From: Anopheles merus
Lineage: Eukaryota > Arthropoda > Insecta > Diptera > Culicidae
Assembly: GCF_017562075.2 (NCBI RefSeq)
Contig: NC_054083.1
Span: forward strand, 13,308,107 to 13,372,106
Direction: 5' to 3'
DNA: 64,000 bases
Shown: piece after piece, positions 33,901 through 46,803 of the stretch
How positions within the stretch are numbered: the first letter of the stretch is position 1
Layout of the letters: each line of letters begins with the position of its first letter
Made by a program: the position numbers and the translations under genes
Notes under the pieces: model-generated
What the model was told of the DNA's origin: nothing
Database searches by the model: none
The model's input: only the letters and a program-made list of their open reading frames with translations

Positions 33901-36900
33901 TCGCCCAAGTGTACGCAAACCGAAAAGCGAACAAAGGATTATTTAATTAATTTAACATGCATCTGGAAATATGTTAGCCGACCTGCCAGAGCTATGCTGA
34001 ACGGTGAATAAATAACCGATCCAGGGCATTGCATTCGCCTATCATCGCCTGTTCTTCGCTCATGGAGGAGAGTTTTCCTGTTCGAAACCCTGAACGGCGA
34101 ACGAAATGCACGTAAAATATAACCGGCCTGCCTGTCACTTTAGTGGCTGCAAGTATTTCATTTGTGGCGCATCGGAACGGAAGAAAGGTGTTACGGCTTG
34201 GATGGTCATAGTTTGCACTCATTATTTATGAGTACGTGACGCGAAATCGGCTGGCAGATGTAATGATAATACATGTTGAGTGAATTTCAAGCAAGAAACA
34301 TCATACCTGCAATTGGATGTAATGCAGGATTCCGATGAAGTGTAATAAATCGGTAAGATATATAACAATAGCATATTGATTGCGATTTTTTTATTGGTAC
34401 TGGATCTCTGGATATAATCAATGCTGGATTATATCATGAACAATGGAAACGTGTGGGTTATAAAGTTATAAAATTATAAATAATCTTACTGTAAGCTGTG
34501 TACTCAACGAATAATATTGTACCGCGCAGCAAAATATTCAGTCTCTCCAATAGGAGAGAATGTATTACAAATATCCATCAAATTACGTGTACTAGGTTTA
34601 TGACAACTTGCAATTCTAAAATAAAGTACACGCTCCTTCAGTACACGTAACATACGCTTTCACGCAAGTTAATACGAAATTTTATGCAGCATTTTAGATT
34701 ATTTCAGCAATAATAGATCTTGTGTTTGTTGTTTTCTCAAGACTATTTAATCGAAAATACTTCGAAGATAGTCTATGGCTACAGCTTTTCACTCTTATCC
34801 GGTGAATGATCTCCGTTCCATCCAATCGACCATTATCTGCATTGTTTTCGATGAACAGATTATTTTTATCTTCTTTTTAATATTCACTCGACTGTTACGA
34901 AGTTTAGTGTCTTGGAGTTCGTTATATACCAATTCGATTCGATCATACAGCTGGCTTTCTATGAAAGTCATCAGAGAGCGCCTTAGATGAAGGTTAGGAG
35001 AGAGCAGCTAACATTGATCGTGCCGAGGATTACCGAATTGTCCAACTGTCCCGATCGCAACAAAGGGAATGATCTTACACCACTCTTTCTCCTAAGCCCG
35101 AGATAGGCTACGATAGCTTCGACGCAATCAACAACGACGCTTAAAAAAGGCTCGTTTTATTGTTGAATAATATATTTCGGGGAAAGAAAGAGTCATGCTG
35201 ATAACGTCTCAACAACTAATTTTTAGTTTGTTCTTCAGACTAAAATAATTGATATTTCATTCAAATATGACGATGCTTACGAGTGTCAGTACAACAATCA
35301 TTTTTGATTTATTTATCAATTGTGTAATAATTAAAACCATTAATATTTTTATTCATAACACACAAAAAATTGTTTTTGTTGGTTATTCCATTATCAGAAA
35401 AAAGTTAAAATAATCTGAAAAAAAAGGATAATTTTACATAGTTTTTAACTATTTTCATGCTCAGTTTCAGTTTGTTGTATCAAAGCTTGAAAAGCAAAAC
35501 GACGATTCTTCATAATAAGTGTACTATACGTTAACAACTCACATGAAAATACCACAAATTCTACTCTGTACATCCATCCTGCTGGTGGGCCCTTTTTGAA
35601 TACTGGGCACAGGACGCCATGCTTTTTTGTTTTTAATACCCTTCTCCTGCACTGCTTTATTTAAACGGTTCTGGTTAGTAATGAACTGAATGTTGAATGT
35701 GCGGCACTCATCACACTGAAAGCATTTCCGGTACAAATTTAATTCAAACCTCCACGAAGCCATTCAGTTGCCTCGTTTGAGGGTCTTAGTTGAGCTTTTT
35801 TCCCCAACTCCCTTCTCGTTTTCCTTTTTTCATCGACAACGAATGTTTTGTTTTGAATGAAGTAGTGCTTCACAGACCGAGCAAGTACTATTTAAACTCT
35901 GCACGGAACCCTTGAACATGGAAGGCTATAGTGAAAGGCAAAATGAATGAATGAGTGAAAAAAAAGCTAGTAAACATTTTCCTCGCTTTGTGGAAAGTGA
36001 GTGGGGAGGAGAGAGAGAGAGAGAGTGCAAAAAAGAAATTGCAGCAAAAGCTAAAGATCCCAGCAATCAAACCACCCTTCTTCCACCCACTCCAGTCGCT
36101 CGACGCTTTTCTTCGTCTGAACGTTATCAGGTCAATTCGATCTGTCCGACGGCTGCTGTTGCAGACCATGTATTGGTCTGTTTTTCTTATTTGCAGATTT
36201 TATCAGAAGGAAATGAAGTGGAAAAAGTAAGCGGCAAAAGCAAGAAAAGCTAAACATCCTGTGGCGCACTCGTTTCGCTCTGTACACTGGCGATCCGAAC
36301 GGTTCGGGTAAGCCATGGGTCCACGCTTTTTTACTGTGTGTTTGTGCGAGGATGGAAAAGAGGTGAGTGAATAGAATATAGAAGGGGGAACTGGGGAAAA
36401 ACTGGCAGAAGAATCTCTCCAGTCCGGCGGTAATGGCGGTGAGAATGAGATAGCTCGGCTACCAGATGGACACCGTTGGAAGGAAATTGCAAAAACCAGC
36501 AGTACTCTACGGAACCGTATGGGATCGTCGAGTCTGGGGCCATTGGGTTTTATCCTTTCGCAAGGATGGTGGTTGCCTTTTTGACGCACGTACGGGACGA
36601 GTGGCTGGTTGGTAAACGCGAACGAAAAGGTGTTTTGTTTATTTTTGCTGTTGATTTTCACAACCAATGGCTTTGGTAAAGCTTTTTTTTTTCCGGGAAG
36701 CTGTAGCGCACGAACTGAGCGCATGAACAGAGGTAGAGGTACTGATGTACATCAGTTTGGCAATTGCTCGAGATCACCAATTCTCTGCTTCGTAAACGTT
36801 CTGTTGAACATTCAGGATGGGTGCAAGTGCCGAGAGAAAGGCTCAAAAGTAATTGGAAGCAATGTTGGACAACATATTGAAACAGCAACGTTTTGTTAAG

Positions 36901-38374
36901 CTGTTTTATAATCTATTCCGGCAGCTTCATTGGGTGGAACTTTTCACGCATAAAAACATTCGCAATTATCATTTGATTATGTGCATAGCAGGTTGGATAG
37001 CAGCACGTAGTTTGGAACGGGGCAAAACTAAAACCGCTAAAATGCATCGAATGCGAAACTGCCTTCTTTCTGTCCACGCAATTCGCCTGTCTACCGCCTA
37101 ATGAAAGAAACCATAAAGCGTCTAATTTTGAAAACGCCTTTAAACGTACAAATGGCCGTAATTAGGGTTACTCGAAGTCGATACCGCAGCACCACTATCG
37201 CAGGGCGTTTGGCGACCGACTTCCTGAGCGACCGCTTTCATTGCTGCAAATTCCTTTCATGGGACTTGGTCAGCATTTGCCCCGTTGCCCGTGCGCTTCC
37301 GCTCATTTGCTGCCACTCCGCGCTCCGCTTGCTTTCTTTTAATTCCACTTTAAACGACAAATTAAGCTGTACAGAAAGAATGCTACCGATCGGGCGAAGA
37401 GAGAGAAAGAGAGTGTGCAAGCGAGCGGGGTCATAGAACGGAAGAGGGTGAAGAGCATTTCTTGTACCGGAATTTCCACTGTGTCAGCAGTGGGAAGTAA
37501 TAACGTTGCAGGTATTACAGGGAAACCTGAAATTATGTGCACAGCGCACAGTCGAACCAATTCATGCTATTTTTTGTTCCTTTCCTATCCATTCATAGAC
37601 ATACACTTGCACATACATACGCATACAGGCCGAATGGCTGATAGGTAAGCGCTCGGTGTGCACCTTAATGTGTCTGTGTGTGTCCATGTGCCCAGGAACC
37701 CGAGAAGTAAGGGATTTAAATTAAATTCAAATATTTCCCGGCAATTAAGCACACAGCTCTCTCTCTATCTCCGTGTCCGGACCCGAAATTATCAGCATTT
37801 GTCTACGCTTTCTTTCTTTCCCCTTGTTATGCCCCTACCGTGCGGCGTGCACTTTGCCGTTCCGTTCGAAATGTGCACTCGCTGCTCGGTGTGGTGACCC
37901 TGCCTGCATAATGGGATTCCCTTTTTTCACGCCTTCCACAGGAAGCGGAGGTGTGGAAAGAAAGGAAGCACCCTTGCAGGTTGCATGTGTGTGTGTGTGT
38001 GTGTTGTGACGTTCTTACCTGGCCTTGCATTTGCGAGAGAAATTTATAGCACCCATCAACTTTGGGTACGGTATTTGGCTTTCTGTCCGGCTCTTACCGC
38101 ACTGTTGTTAGGGGGAGGAAAACAAGGACGCAACAAGCAGTGCAGTAATGCGAAACAACCTGTGCAGCAGAAGCAACAGCAGGTTGCCATGACACCAACA
38201 CACAAAGAGACGATTGCAATATGGTTGGCAGCACTTAAGCAAACGAGCTCTGTTTGAAGCCGTGTCCTACAGTGTCCGCCTGCTGGCAAGTGTTTCCGGG
38301 TGACCAGTTGGCCCTTGGCTCAGACATTCGGGGTTATTAGTTCGTCCAGAGTCACCGTGGCAGGAGGTTGGCAG
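27986..38374. other. Gene-poor stretch upstream of the 525-residue protein gene
   Basis: No conserved exon is recognised. Candidate small exons ending in good donors occur (ATG at 29291 to the donor at 29354), but no partner exon is found. An isolated tRNA-like box B followed by a T run lies at 31562-31585. A complete 74-codon minus-strand frame sits at 35763-35539. A (TG) run occurs at 37985-38004. The stretch 28700-30500 and most of 35700-38300 are less AT-rich than the DNA between them. Confidence 0.45.
37985..38004. repeat. (TG)n microsatellite
   Basis: About nine to ten TG dinucleotides in a row. Confidence 0.75.
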
Positions 38375-38380
38375 TCAGTC
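38375..38380 (+). promoter_or_regulatory. Candidate initiator (Inr) for the gene at 38812
   Basis: TCAGTC matches the arthropod initiator core TCAGT, with the likely +1 A at 38377, and would give a 5' UTR of about 435 nt. No TATA box is obvious, and the downstream promoter element position is only weakly matched. Confidence 0.3.
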
Positions 38381-38811
38381 GAGAGCAGCTGCAAAATTTA
38401 TTGACATTGGCCGGTTGGAGCGAAGTTTTTCTATTACAAGTGCACACGGATCGAAAAACAACCCAAAACCAAAACAAAAAAACCCTGTACTTCGAACATC
38501 GAACGAAAAACCACCACCACCACCAATAGCCGAACACGATTCATTTGATTAGGTTCAGTTCGGTTAGTTTGGCTTAATCTTGCTGGGCTGTGGATGTGCA
38601 TAATGTACGTGCCAGACGGTGTTGGCAGTGCGAATTAATCTGTGACTGTTCGCCGTGTGAAGTTGTCTGCCTGCGGTTAAGTACACACTCTGCTCAAGTA
38701 GTGTGTCCGGAGTAGAAGGAAGGAAGACACACAGTGAAACACTCTCCGGGGAGTTCGCCGGGACGCTGGACGCGAGGAAAAAACAAGGACCCCCAAACAG
38801 TGAGAAACACA

Positions 38812-41800
38812 ATGGTAAAAGTGAGTGCTTTTTTTCTTTCTTTATTAGAACTTATTTCTCCCATAATACGTACAACTGTGTCTGAGTCTGAGGTTATCCT
38901 GTGTGTCTGTGTTGTGTGGGTGTGTGCGGTGGGATATCTTCATCTCGCCGTCGGTCGGGTATGGCTTTAGCTTTTCTTCACCCTTTCAAGTGTTTTCATC
39001 AAGCAAAGTTTATCAGGCTTCTTAGAGCATGAATTAATCAATTGCTCTTCCCACTGCGCAGTTCGCTACGTGTTTGGATCTGTGTGTGTGTCGACATGTG
39101 TGTATCTGTGGCCGTATGTGTGCGCGCTCCATCTAGCCTGTAGGTGTGCTTTCATAGCGCTTTTTTTTTCTTGCACACCGCTAAAGATGCCTTTCTTTCG
39201 CTGCATTCATTTCTGTTTGCAAGAATCTCCAGCCTGCCCCGCCCCCACTTGGTTATTCATTTGTTTGTGATGAGTTCAAACCGAACGAATGTGGGCGCGA
39301 CGCCCAGGAGTGAAAAATAAACTTTTGCAAAAGTTTCGTACCCGGGCAAATCGTCGAGATCGTCTTGCAAATGGACGAAGGAGGGCATATCCGTGGGTAA
39401 TCTGTTTTTTTGTCTCAGTCTCTCCGTCTTCTCCCGAAGGAAAAGACCGGTCTGAGCTTTGCAAACCATAAAACATGGGAACGGCAACAGGCTGCCGGTG
39501 GTCGAGGCCATCGGGTGGAGGGATCAGAAAAATATTTTTGCCAGTTTGAGCCACCACCGAGTGACAGGAGTGCATCCGGGACCTGGCACCAGCAAGGAGT
39601 GGTAGCGCGGGATAAACACTTCTACGGTGCTGCAGATCGGTGCAGCACGTGCGAAAAGCTGCTTCATCAGGAGACCGAAGGAATGCGACCTATTTTCCAG
39701 CGCCACCTTGGATGCCACGGACAATGAATGCACGTGAAGCAATGGCCGACCGCGGAAAGAGCACCCTCTCAGCAGCTCGAACGGGGTGCGATCGGGGCAA
39801 TCTTTTGAAGCTTCCGAGTGTTGAGAGTTGGCAGCGAGCTGGGATTTCTTTTTTGTGCACTTTCCAGAAGGGCTAACGCGGGTAGGTGCACGCAAGGGGA
39901 GAACTTTTCCAAACCGAGCCCCATCGGTGCGCCCGCACCGCCTTTGCTTTGAACGATGTCGACGCAGCTTGCTAGGATGTTGTAGAGCGAATGTTTTGGC
40001 GAATTGCATTGCTACAACTTGAATTCCGACGGGACTTTAACGTAACGGATACGGGGCTATTCCACTCGGGAACTGAATTGCATTACATCCTCCCGACAAA
40101 GGTGGAAAATGCATTTTGCAAAATAAAACAACAGAATATTCGACCAGATTTATTATTTAACGGTTTTCGTTTCATTAAAGACACAACGGTGTGTTTTAAT
40201 TTTGAGTTATTCGAACAAAAACTAGGAATTCAATTTCATTTAACATCTGTGTTGATCACAAAATTCAAAATCTCCTCTAGAAGACTCTATAACGCACATT
40301 GGATCAGAGAATAGATTTTAGTATTTATAGGGCTACAAAAAGCCAAATTGTTAGTAATTGATTGTGCGATTTCCTTCAATTATGGTGTTTATGTTACTGT
40401 CACACCTTTCACCCAAACAAAATGGTTATGCCAACACACCACCAATGCCAATTAACGATACCATAACACAATAACGATAAACATGTCAGACAAACATTAA
40501 CAATAACGCGTCGATTTCCATTAGCTCAATGTCACTAAGCAGTTACCAATAATGTTACCTAGCCAGGCAAAAGAGCAAATTAGGTTGACATTCGTTTCAG
40601 GGAAAGCAGGTTTTTCATGTCACAAAAATCCGTGCCCTGCGAGGTGTAATTATGAGCAAAATTATGCCTCCCAAACAGCAGGCACACTCAGCTGGATAGG
40701 GCTCGGCATTGTAATCGATGTGAAGATATGAATTGTTCTAATATGTTACCGTCTCATTATTGCAGCTATTCAGTCTCCTTCTCGCTGGCGGTGTCCTGCT
40801 GGGCGTTACGCTGGCAAACGAAACTAATAAGCTTCAGTCCCAGCGTTCCGTTCAATCGGAGCAATTGCTGAGAAACAAGCGTGGTCTGCTATCCGCACTC
40901 TTTGGCGCTGGAACGGAGCAGACCACGGTACAGCCAGCGGAAGTGCTGCCGATCTATGGCGATCCAGCAAAACCTCCGCTCCATATGCTGTACGGACATT
41001 CAACGGGGCTGCATGGTGGACCTGCTTACCCACCTTATCCGGTGATGTTCCTGCCAGGGCCACCACCGGCCGTCGGTGAGCAAAATCCGTACCTTCCTAT
41101 GCTGGCCTACGGTGGTGTTGCTTCTGCTCCACTGCAACCTGTAACCGGAGACACTAATCATCTTGCAACGCTCGTTGGTTGGTCCGAACCGACAGCATTT
41201 CCACCACTGGCACCTTCCACGGAAGCTCCGATTATCGCTGCCCCAGTAACAGTGGATCCAAAGCAGCAGCAAACCACACCAGTCGATCAAAGTTTGGCCA
41301 AGTCTGCCTATCTGATGAAATTGAACCTATCACCGGAGGACGAGCGCGAATTGAAGCGATTAGCCAAGCTGCTCGGAGTGACCGATTTCGAGCATCTGCC
41401 ACCGTTCGAAGATGTCAAAGCGCTCCTTGGCACATCCACGTCAGCCGAAACCATCAAAGCAATCAAAGAGTACGCCTCCACGCCGGACGGGCTGGATCTT
41501 ATCAAGGACTATGTGATGAGCTACCAGCCAGCCAAACGCATCAGCCTCGGCAAGGAACCGTACGAGGGAAACGAGGTCGCACCGGAAGCATCGGATTCTG
41601 CTAAGCCAACGGACGGCGCGGGCTCGTCACTGGGAAGCGGGTTTTTAGCTCAACTGCGCCGACTGAAATCGTTGCTTACATTTGGCTACTTTGATAGTAA
41701 CAATGAAACGCCAGCAGAGGCGCCGGTAGAAGACGTTACGCCTGAAGTTCTCAGCGAGGCACCCTTCACACCGAACGAGTTTCCTGGCTTCGAGGTACGC

Positions 41801-42334
41801 GATGTGCGTGGGTCCGCTACGCCTGTTCCCGTTGCGCATTACTTGATACCGGTGCGTACATTGCCCCGGCACTCTTCTCCCACCGAGTTGAAATATGCAT
41901 CGGCGCTGCCGTTCCCTTACGCCGTCCATTATCCATCAGTAGTGCCACAACTTCAGGACTCGAACCCGTTCGCCATGCGTACAGAGGTGGAAAGCTTTCA
42001 GTACGTTCCCGAAGCGACCAATCCTCAGCTGTTGGTAAGCCAGCCTAGTGCAGCGAGCGTTACCGTGCCGACCGATGCTTCGCTTCCCAAACGTGTCGCA
42101 CCGCCAACACTGGCCACCGGAGAGGTGCATTCCTTTGAACGGGCGGATATTGAACAACCGGTCCGTACCACCACACCAGCCGAAGGGCAACAGCAGTCTG
42201 AGCAAACTTTGAACACTGTTACTAACACCGTTGTAGAGCCAAATGTAACACCGACCCTGAACAATGTCGATGAGCTGGCGCAAGAAACAACTGATTTCAT
42301 CCTGAACGTCCTGGATACCGAGCTTACCACGTAA
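38812..42334 (+). CDS. Secreted 525-residue proline/threonine-rich protein with a short helical domain; family not recognised
   Basis: Two coding exons: 38812-38820 (ATG GTA AAA, then GTGAGT) and 40766-42334 (after ATTGCAG), joined in phase 0 across a 1,945-nt intron. The joined start MVKLFSLLLAGGVLLG is a textbook signal peptide, cleaved near residue 20. A furin-type RNKR site at 39-42 precedes GLLSALFG. Residues 58-180 are Pro/Gly/Tyr-rich with a PPYPVMFLPGPPP stretch. Residues 181-257 are the only compact region: an acidic-basic helix (LSPEDERELKRLAKLLG), DFEHLPPFEDVKALLG, and ETIKAIKEYASTPDGLDLIK. The rest is low-complexity, Pro/Thr/Val-rich, with an NET site near 316 and a hydrophobic-acidic C-terminus. 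A secreted matrix, cuticle-associated or precursor protein is plausible, but the function is unknown. Reading exon 2 alone gives only a TTG start at 40760. Confidence 0.9.
38821..40765 (+). other. Intron 1 of the 525-residue protein gene
   Basis: Starts GTGAGTGC and ends CTCATTATTGCAG. It separates the first three codons from the rest of the signal peptide. The open frames inside it on both strands (for example 39524-40009) overlap one another and have no recognisable content. A long first intron so close to the start often carries enhancers, but none can be identified by eye. Confidence 0.8.
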
Positions 42335-42644
42335 TACGATACCGGGGGTTGACGGTGTCAACGATTGATGCATGTTTGCAGTTGGGAGATTTATTGCATA
42401 CTTGTCACACTATTTAAAAGTCTAAAAGGTACCGTAGCTACATTATTGCATCTGTATAAACGAACTCATGAACATGGACTCTCTGTTAGGAGGTGTGTCA
42501 ATTCTTCAATCGAATTATTGATTCCGTCCCACCATTAATTATTCGTGCACTGTATGATTTTCTATTAATAATTATTCTTTGGCGGCAAATCTGTGCGGAA
42601 TGGATTGTATACTTATTAAAACAATTATTTAACTAAATCTATGG

Positions 42645-42650
42645 AATAAA
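42645..42650 (+). terminator. Poly(A) signal of the 525-residue protein gene
   Basis: AATAAA, 311 bases after the stop codon, with TA-rich sequence following. It gives a 3' UTR of about 330 nt. Confidence 0.7.
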
Positions 42651-44144
42651 AATATATACTTAAAAAATATCCTCGATTTTGGTTTAAATTTACAAATGGT
42701 CTTAGTTTTATTTATTTATTTATTTGTTTATGTTTCTACCATTTTTTATTTTGGGCTATCGTCAATTGATGGCTTAATTATGGTTGAGACAGAACTCAAC
42801 TGACAACGATTGAGATGTATAAGTGTACATAGAATTTAATAATCGTATAACGAGTTTAATTCGTTATGGTGTAAATACATATTTTCTGTCGGTCAGTTCA
42901 CATCCAGAGGCATTCTTAGAAGTTTTACAAAAAATCGATGTCAGTGTTAATTTTTCGATTAAAATACATCGGATTCTATTGTGGAAGAAGTTATCAACGC
43001 AATTATAACAGTGCGTTATCATATTGTGCTCTGAATTTCATTAAAATACGTATTTAATTCTGTCCGGAATCCGAAGCAAGATTATTTATCTTGTTAAAAA
43101 ATCCACACAGACGAAGTAAATTGTGATCAATTGCATAAACATATTTTTTAGACAGTGATAATAATAAGAAAACAACGATTTTTGAAGGTGTGCATGCGTC
43201 GTTATGTCGGACTTTAAGAACTCCTGCATTCAGAATTGGGTGTTCGGAACATAAAATAGGTTTAAAACTAAAAAAGTGTAGTGTGAATGTGAATGTGAAG
43301 ATTATAAACGAAATTTTAAAACTTTTCGGACTTCGAATCAAAATTTCCGTAATTTGAAACCTAAACTCAAAACTGTCCGGAATATGATTCAAAATGTCGT
43401 TTCAATTTTAGGATTTTTTGCAATGTGTCTTGTAACATTGTTGAAAATGTTTATTAATAAAATCTTTATTATTATATTATTATACGTTTTTTATTGAAGT
43501 CGCTTACTTTTGACTATGAAAATGTAAAGGTCGCCACATCTCCGTGTTGTGCGAGCATTATTCTCACCAACTCAAATGTACCTTACGCTATAGATTGCGC
43601 TCTCCCCTTTTTCTATTCGTTGCTTGGGTGAACTTTACCTTCTTTCTCTAATTCTTGAATTTGGTGCAATGTACTTGAAATGATCCTAGGAACCATGCTC
43701 AGAAAACCATAAGCATCCATTCAACGAAATACCAAACGTGGTTAAATAAGAAATACTACAAAAAATAAAATTAAAAAATTTAAATACGTTTTTAATGCAC
43801 TAACATCAAAATTAAATTTTCGAAAAAATGTATTTTAATTTTTTTTATTTTTTTTCCTCAAATGTACAAAATTTGCTTAAGTAAGTTGAGTTATACAGAG
43901 GATTGATTGATCGATTAAATTATAATTAGTAAGGAAATATAAAATGTCAAAAATGCCTTAAGTATCCTTAATTTGAAGCAATACTGTATGTACAACGACT
44001 TTTGTACATACAGCGCATACCGGAAGATATTTGAAAATACGGGAGAGATATTTAAAAACTTAATTAATTATATATCTACTAAGTTGTGTGAAATGTTATT
44101 TCACATCTTTACATTTTTCACATATTTCAACTGCCTGTATTCAC
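42651..44144. other. AT-rich intergenic stretch
   Basis: No gene is recognised. A palindromic ATAACGAGTTTAAT core near 42846 resembles the hairpin at 26109. The minus-strand frame 43392-43054 is low-complexity and not convincing. Confidence 0.5.
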
Positions 44145-44214
44145 TTCGGGACTTGAACCCATGACGGGCATGTTGTTACGTCGTACGAGTTGACGACTGT
44201 ACCACCAGACCGGC
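44145..44214 (-). mobile_element. 5' fragment of a tRNA-derived SINE
   Basis: Read from 44214 downward it has GCCGGTCTGGTGGTACAGTC (box A intact), CGTACGACGTAACAACATG and a perfect box B GGTTCAAGTCC, then stops. Only the tRNA-related head remains. Confidence 0.75.
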
Positions 44215-44754
44215 GATAGTAGTCTCACAAAGACACTACGATTTATTTTATTTTATAATAAATTTAAAATCGTCCAAAAACAAAAATAGTGCGAAACGCT
44301 GTTTGTCCTTCACTCAAGCCAGAATTCCAGCAAAATAAGTACCTGCTGCCGCACGTCACTGGTAAACAAAAAACGGTCAAAATGATAGCACGATGAAAAC
44401 AGTAGGCTTGGCCTTTACAATAAATAAGATCGAAGCTTTCTTTTGGTTCCAATTATTAAACAGTGGATTAAAACAATTGTTTTTTTTACAAAAAATTAAA
44501 TTGTTTGAAGAAATATGGTAAATGTACCTATAGTGGTGGTATTCCACTAAAATGCGGTACATACGGCAAATTTAAAGTAATTAAGTTATTTATGTTAGTG
44601 TGAAATGTTCTTTAGCCTTTTACAAAGAGTTTTAAAGATAAATGGGACCGTTCCGTTCCTTAGTGAAATCCATTATTTTGTGAAATGTGTCAACATTTTT
44701 CCAAAATCCTTAGGATTTCATAACAAAACTCATATTTCTGTTAACGTTCTAAAT

Positions 44755-44850
44755 CAGGGGTCTCCAAACTACGGCTGGCGGGCCGCATGGGGCCCTCGAG
44801 AGTCTTGCCTTGACCGACAACGATTGTTGAGCCACAAGAAAAATAATTTA
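44755..44850 (+). mobile_element. hAT-like end joined to a SINE tail
   Basis: CAGGGGTCTCCAAACTACGG is a hAT-type terminus, also seen diverged at 56231. About 50 bases later it meets GCCTTGACCGACAACG.TTGTTGAGCCACAAG, the SINE 3' region found at 10077-10105. The opposite hAT end is missing. Confidence 0.5.
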
Positions 44851-46575
44851 CCAAAAAAGGCCAAAACTCGCATATTCAACTGAGTAAAAAATCGGCATCG
44901 AATCAAGCACACTCTTCGTGGGTTGGGTAGACTACAGTCGTTATACCGTTTTGTAGTCAATATTTTCATCACTCAAATTTACACATTTGTTACGATCAAA
45001 TTATGTAAGAAATCAATATTATGGATGTGATTCTTACTATTCATATTAAGGTAGCTTTAAAATAAGTTTCATTGATGTTATACACTGTTTTCGAGGTATT
45101 TTTGTTTACCACCTCTATATGAACACAATAGTGCCGATTATGTGACTCAACTGCTTGAGAAAAAGTATCAAAAATGCTCATTTTCTATTATGATCCGTGT
45201 TAAAGAACTCGATTTGTCTCTGGTTTGATACATCGAACTGACCGAAGGTCATTAGCATTACCTGACTCAAACGGAGACTGTTTTTTTGTCCAACAGCTTT
45301 CCGTCAGGTTAAAGCTACGGAAAGCGTTTTGTTTTATGGTTTAACTACTAAATTCATATTTTTAAACCACACGAATTGAATGTAATTACATTCAAAAGGG
45401 ATTTTTTTGTAATTATTCACTGGAAAAAGGATAAGAATAACAAAATTAACAGAAATTAGAAAATCATACCACAAGCGCTACTTTTCATGACATTGCTAAA
45501 CACATTTAAAGAACAATAATATGCCACACGTAGAAATAATTATAAATTGGTACGATAGTTCCTGCGTTTCGCGTTGCAGTTTGTTTTAACAAACATAGCC
45601 ATTTCAGATCAATTTGGTAGCAATGTCTCGAGTGAACGAAAGAAGTCTCCAACAAGCTTGTATAATACCGATTTCGTTTCAGTTCGTGTAGCGCGGTTTT
45701 GTTTGATACTTTTCCGTTTGAATCAGATAATCGACACTAATACGACGACTATAGGAACCATAAAACCACTATAGGTACAACGAAACAGTCACAAAAATAA
45801 GTATTTTTTCGTAAATTTAATGTGTTTCATGGCAAAAACGGTTGTGATTGCGAAGATAAAACACATTCTAATAGCTATGTGTTAAAAATTCAGAAATTGT
45901 CCTTCCTGACACTTTAAATCCATTAAAACACATCTGTACCACTACAAATTGCACCACTTTTGGTACATTTACCCTAACTACTATAATGCTTTACGAACAA
46001 ATAATGCAATATCAAACTGATTGATAACTGATTCCTTAATTTAGAAAAGGCAAATAGTGTGTAATCATCTCACTCGTTAAGTGTAGGAGTAATACGGCGA
46101 ATGTTACTCGTAGGCAAACACGGGGAAAAAATCGAGCAGTATAATTAAACGAGTGTTAATTTGTATCGCATACGCTCTTGACAGTCGTTTGTTTAACGAC
46201 GACATAGGACATTAAAATTAATAAATAAACTCAATGCGTTCGCGATGCCAAATTCTAGCAATTTTTAACGACTCTGGTTAATTTTTAACGGCTGTTAATT
46301 TTAAACCATTTCTTTTGCGATGTTGAGAAATGTAATCATAATCCGACTGTCCATATAGATGCGGTAAGCGCTATATGTAGATATTTTGGATTGTATGAAA
46401 AGTGTAATAATTGGTTCAAATTACCCAAATATTTTGATGTTCACGGTTTCGTTAGCATAATTATTGAACTATTATAGTTTTATATTAGTTTTTATGTATT
46501 TTAGTTTTCGTTTTATATTTTAGTGTTAAAGTCAATAACTTGTTGAAAATGATAAATTCCATTATTTCGTACAAG
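44851..46575. other. AT-rich intergenic stretch
   Basis: No gene, RNA or clear repeat recognised. Confidence 0.5.
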
Positions 46576-46578
46576 TCA

Positions 46579-46801
46579 CTTTCTCAATGAGCCACAGCTT
46601 TGATCTAATGATGTCTTCTGCCAAATACATGTCCTGCCAAGTGCTAGGAAAAGAATCATTTCATTTTCCAGTAGATCCAAACAAACTTTCAAGAAACACT
46701 CATCTACCACACACTTGTGTAACTTGCAATTATACGACACTTCTCCTCCTGCTATCGTACGATTCATGGTATCGAAACTTTCATCTACTTGAACGATAAT
46801 C
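46579..46801 (-). pseudogene. Possible coding remnant, cysteine-containing frame without ATG start
   Basis: About 74 codons are open on the minus strand, beginning at a non-ATG codon (ATT) and containing GGEVSYNCKLHKCVVDECFL. The composition looks more protein-like than its neighbours, but there are no visible splice sites and no family is recognised. It may be a fragment of an old mobile element or chance. Confidence 0.15.
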
Positions 46802-46803
46802 AA

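Noticed and set aside
36203..36724. 173-codon minus-strand frame
   Set aside because: Overlapped by other long frames on both strands in a region of balanced composition. Residue content is random-looking, with no known motif.
39524..40009. 161-codon minus-strand frame inside the intron of the 525-residue gene
   Set aside because: Competes with several plus-strand frames of similar length; no motif and no splice signals. Best seen as intron sequence.
40760..40765. Start of the 525-residue protein at a TTG codon in exon 2
   Set aside because: TTG CAG is the end of the intron (ATTGCAG acceptor). The true start is the ATG at 38812, which restores a perfect signal peptide in phase.
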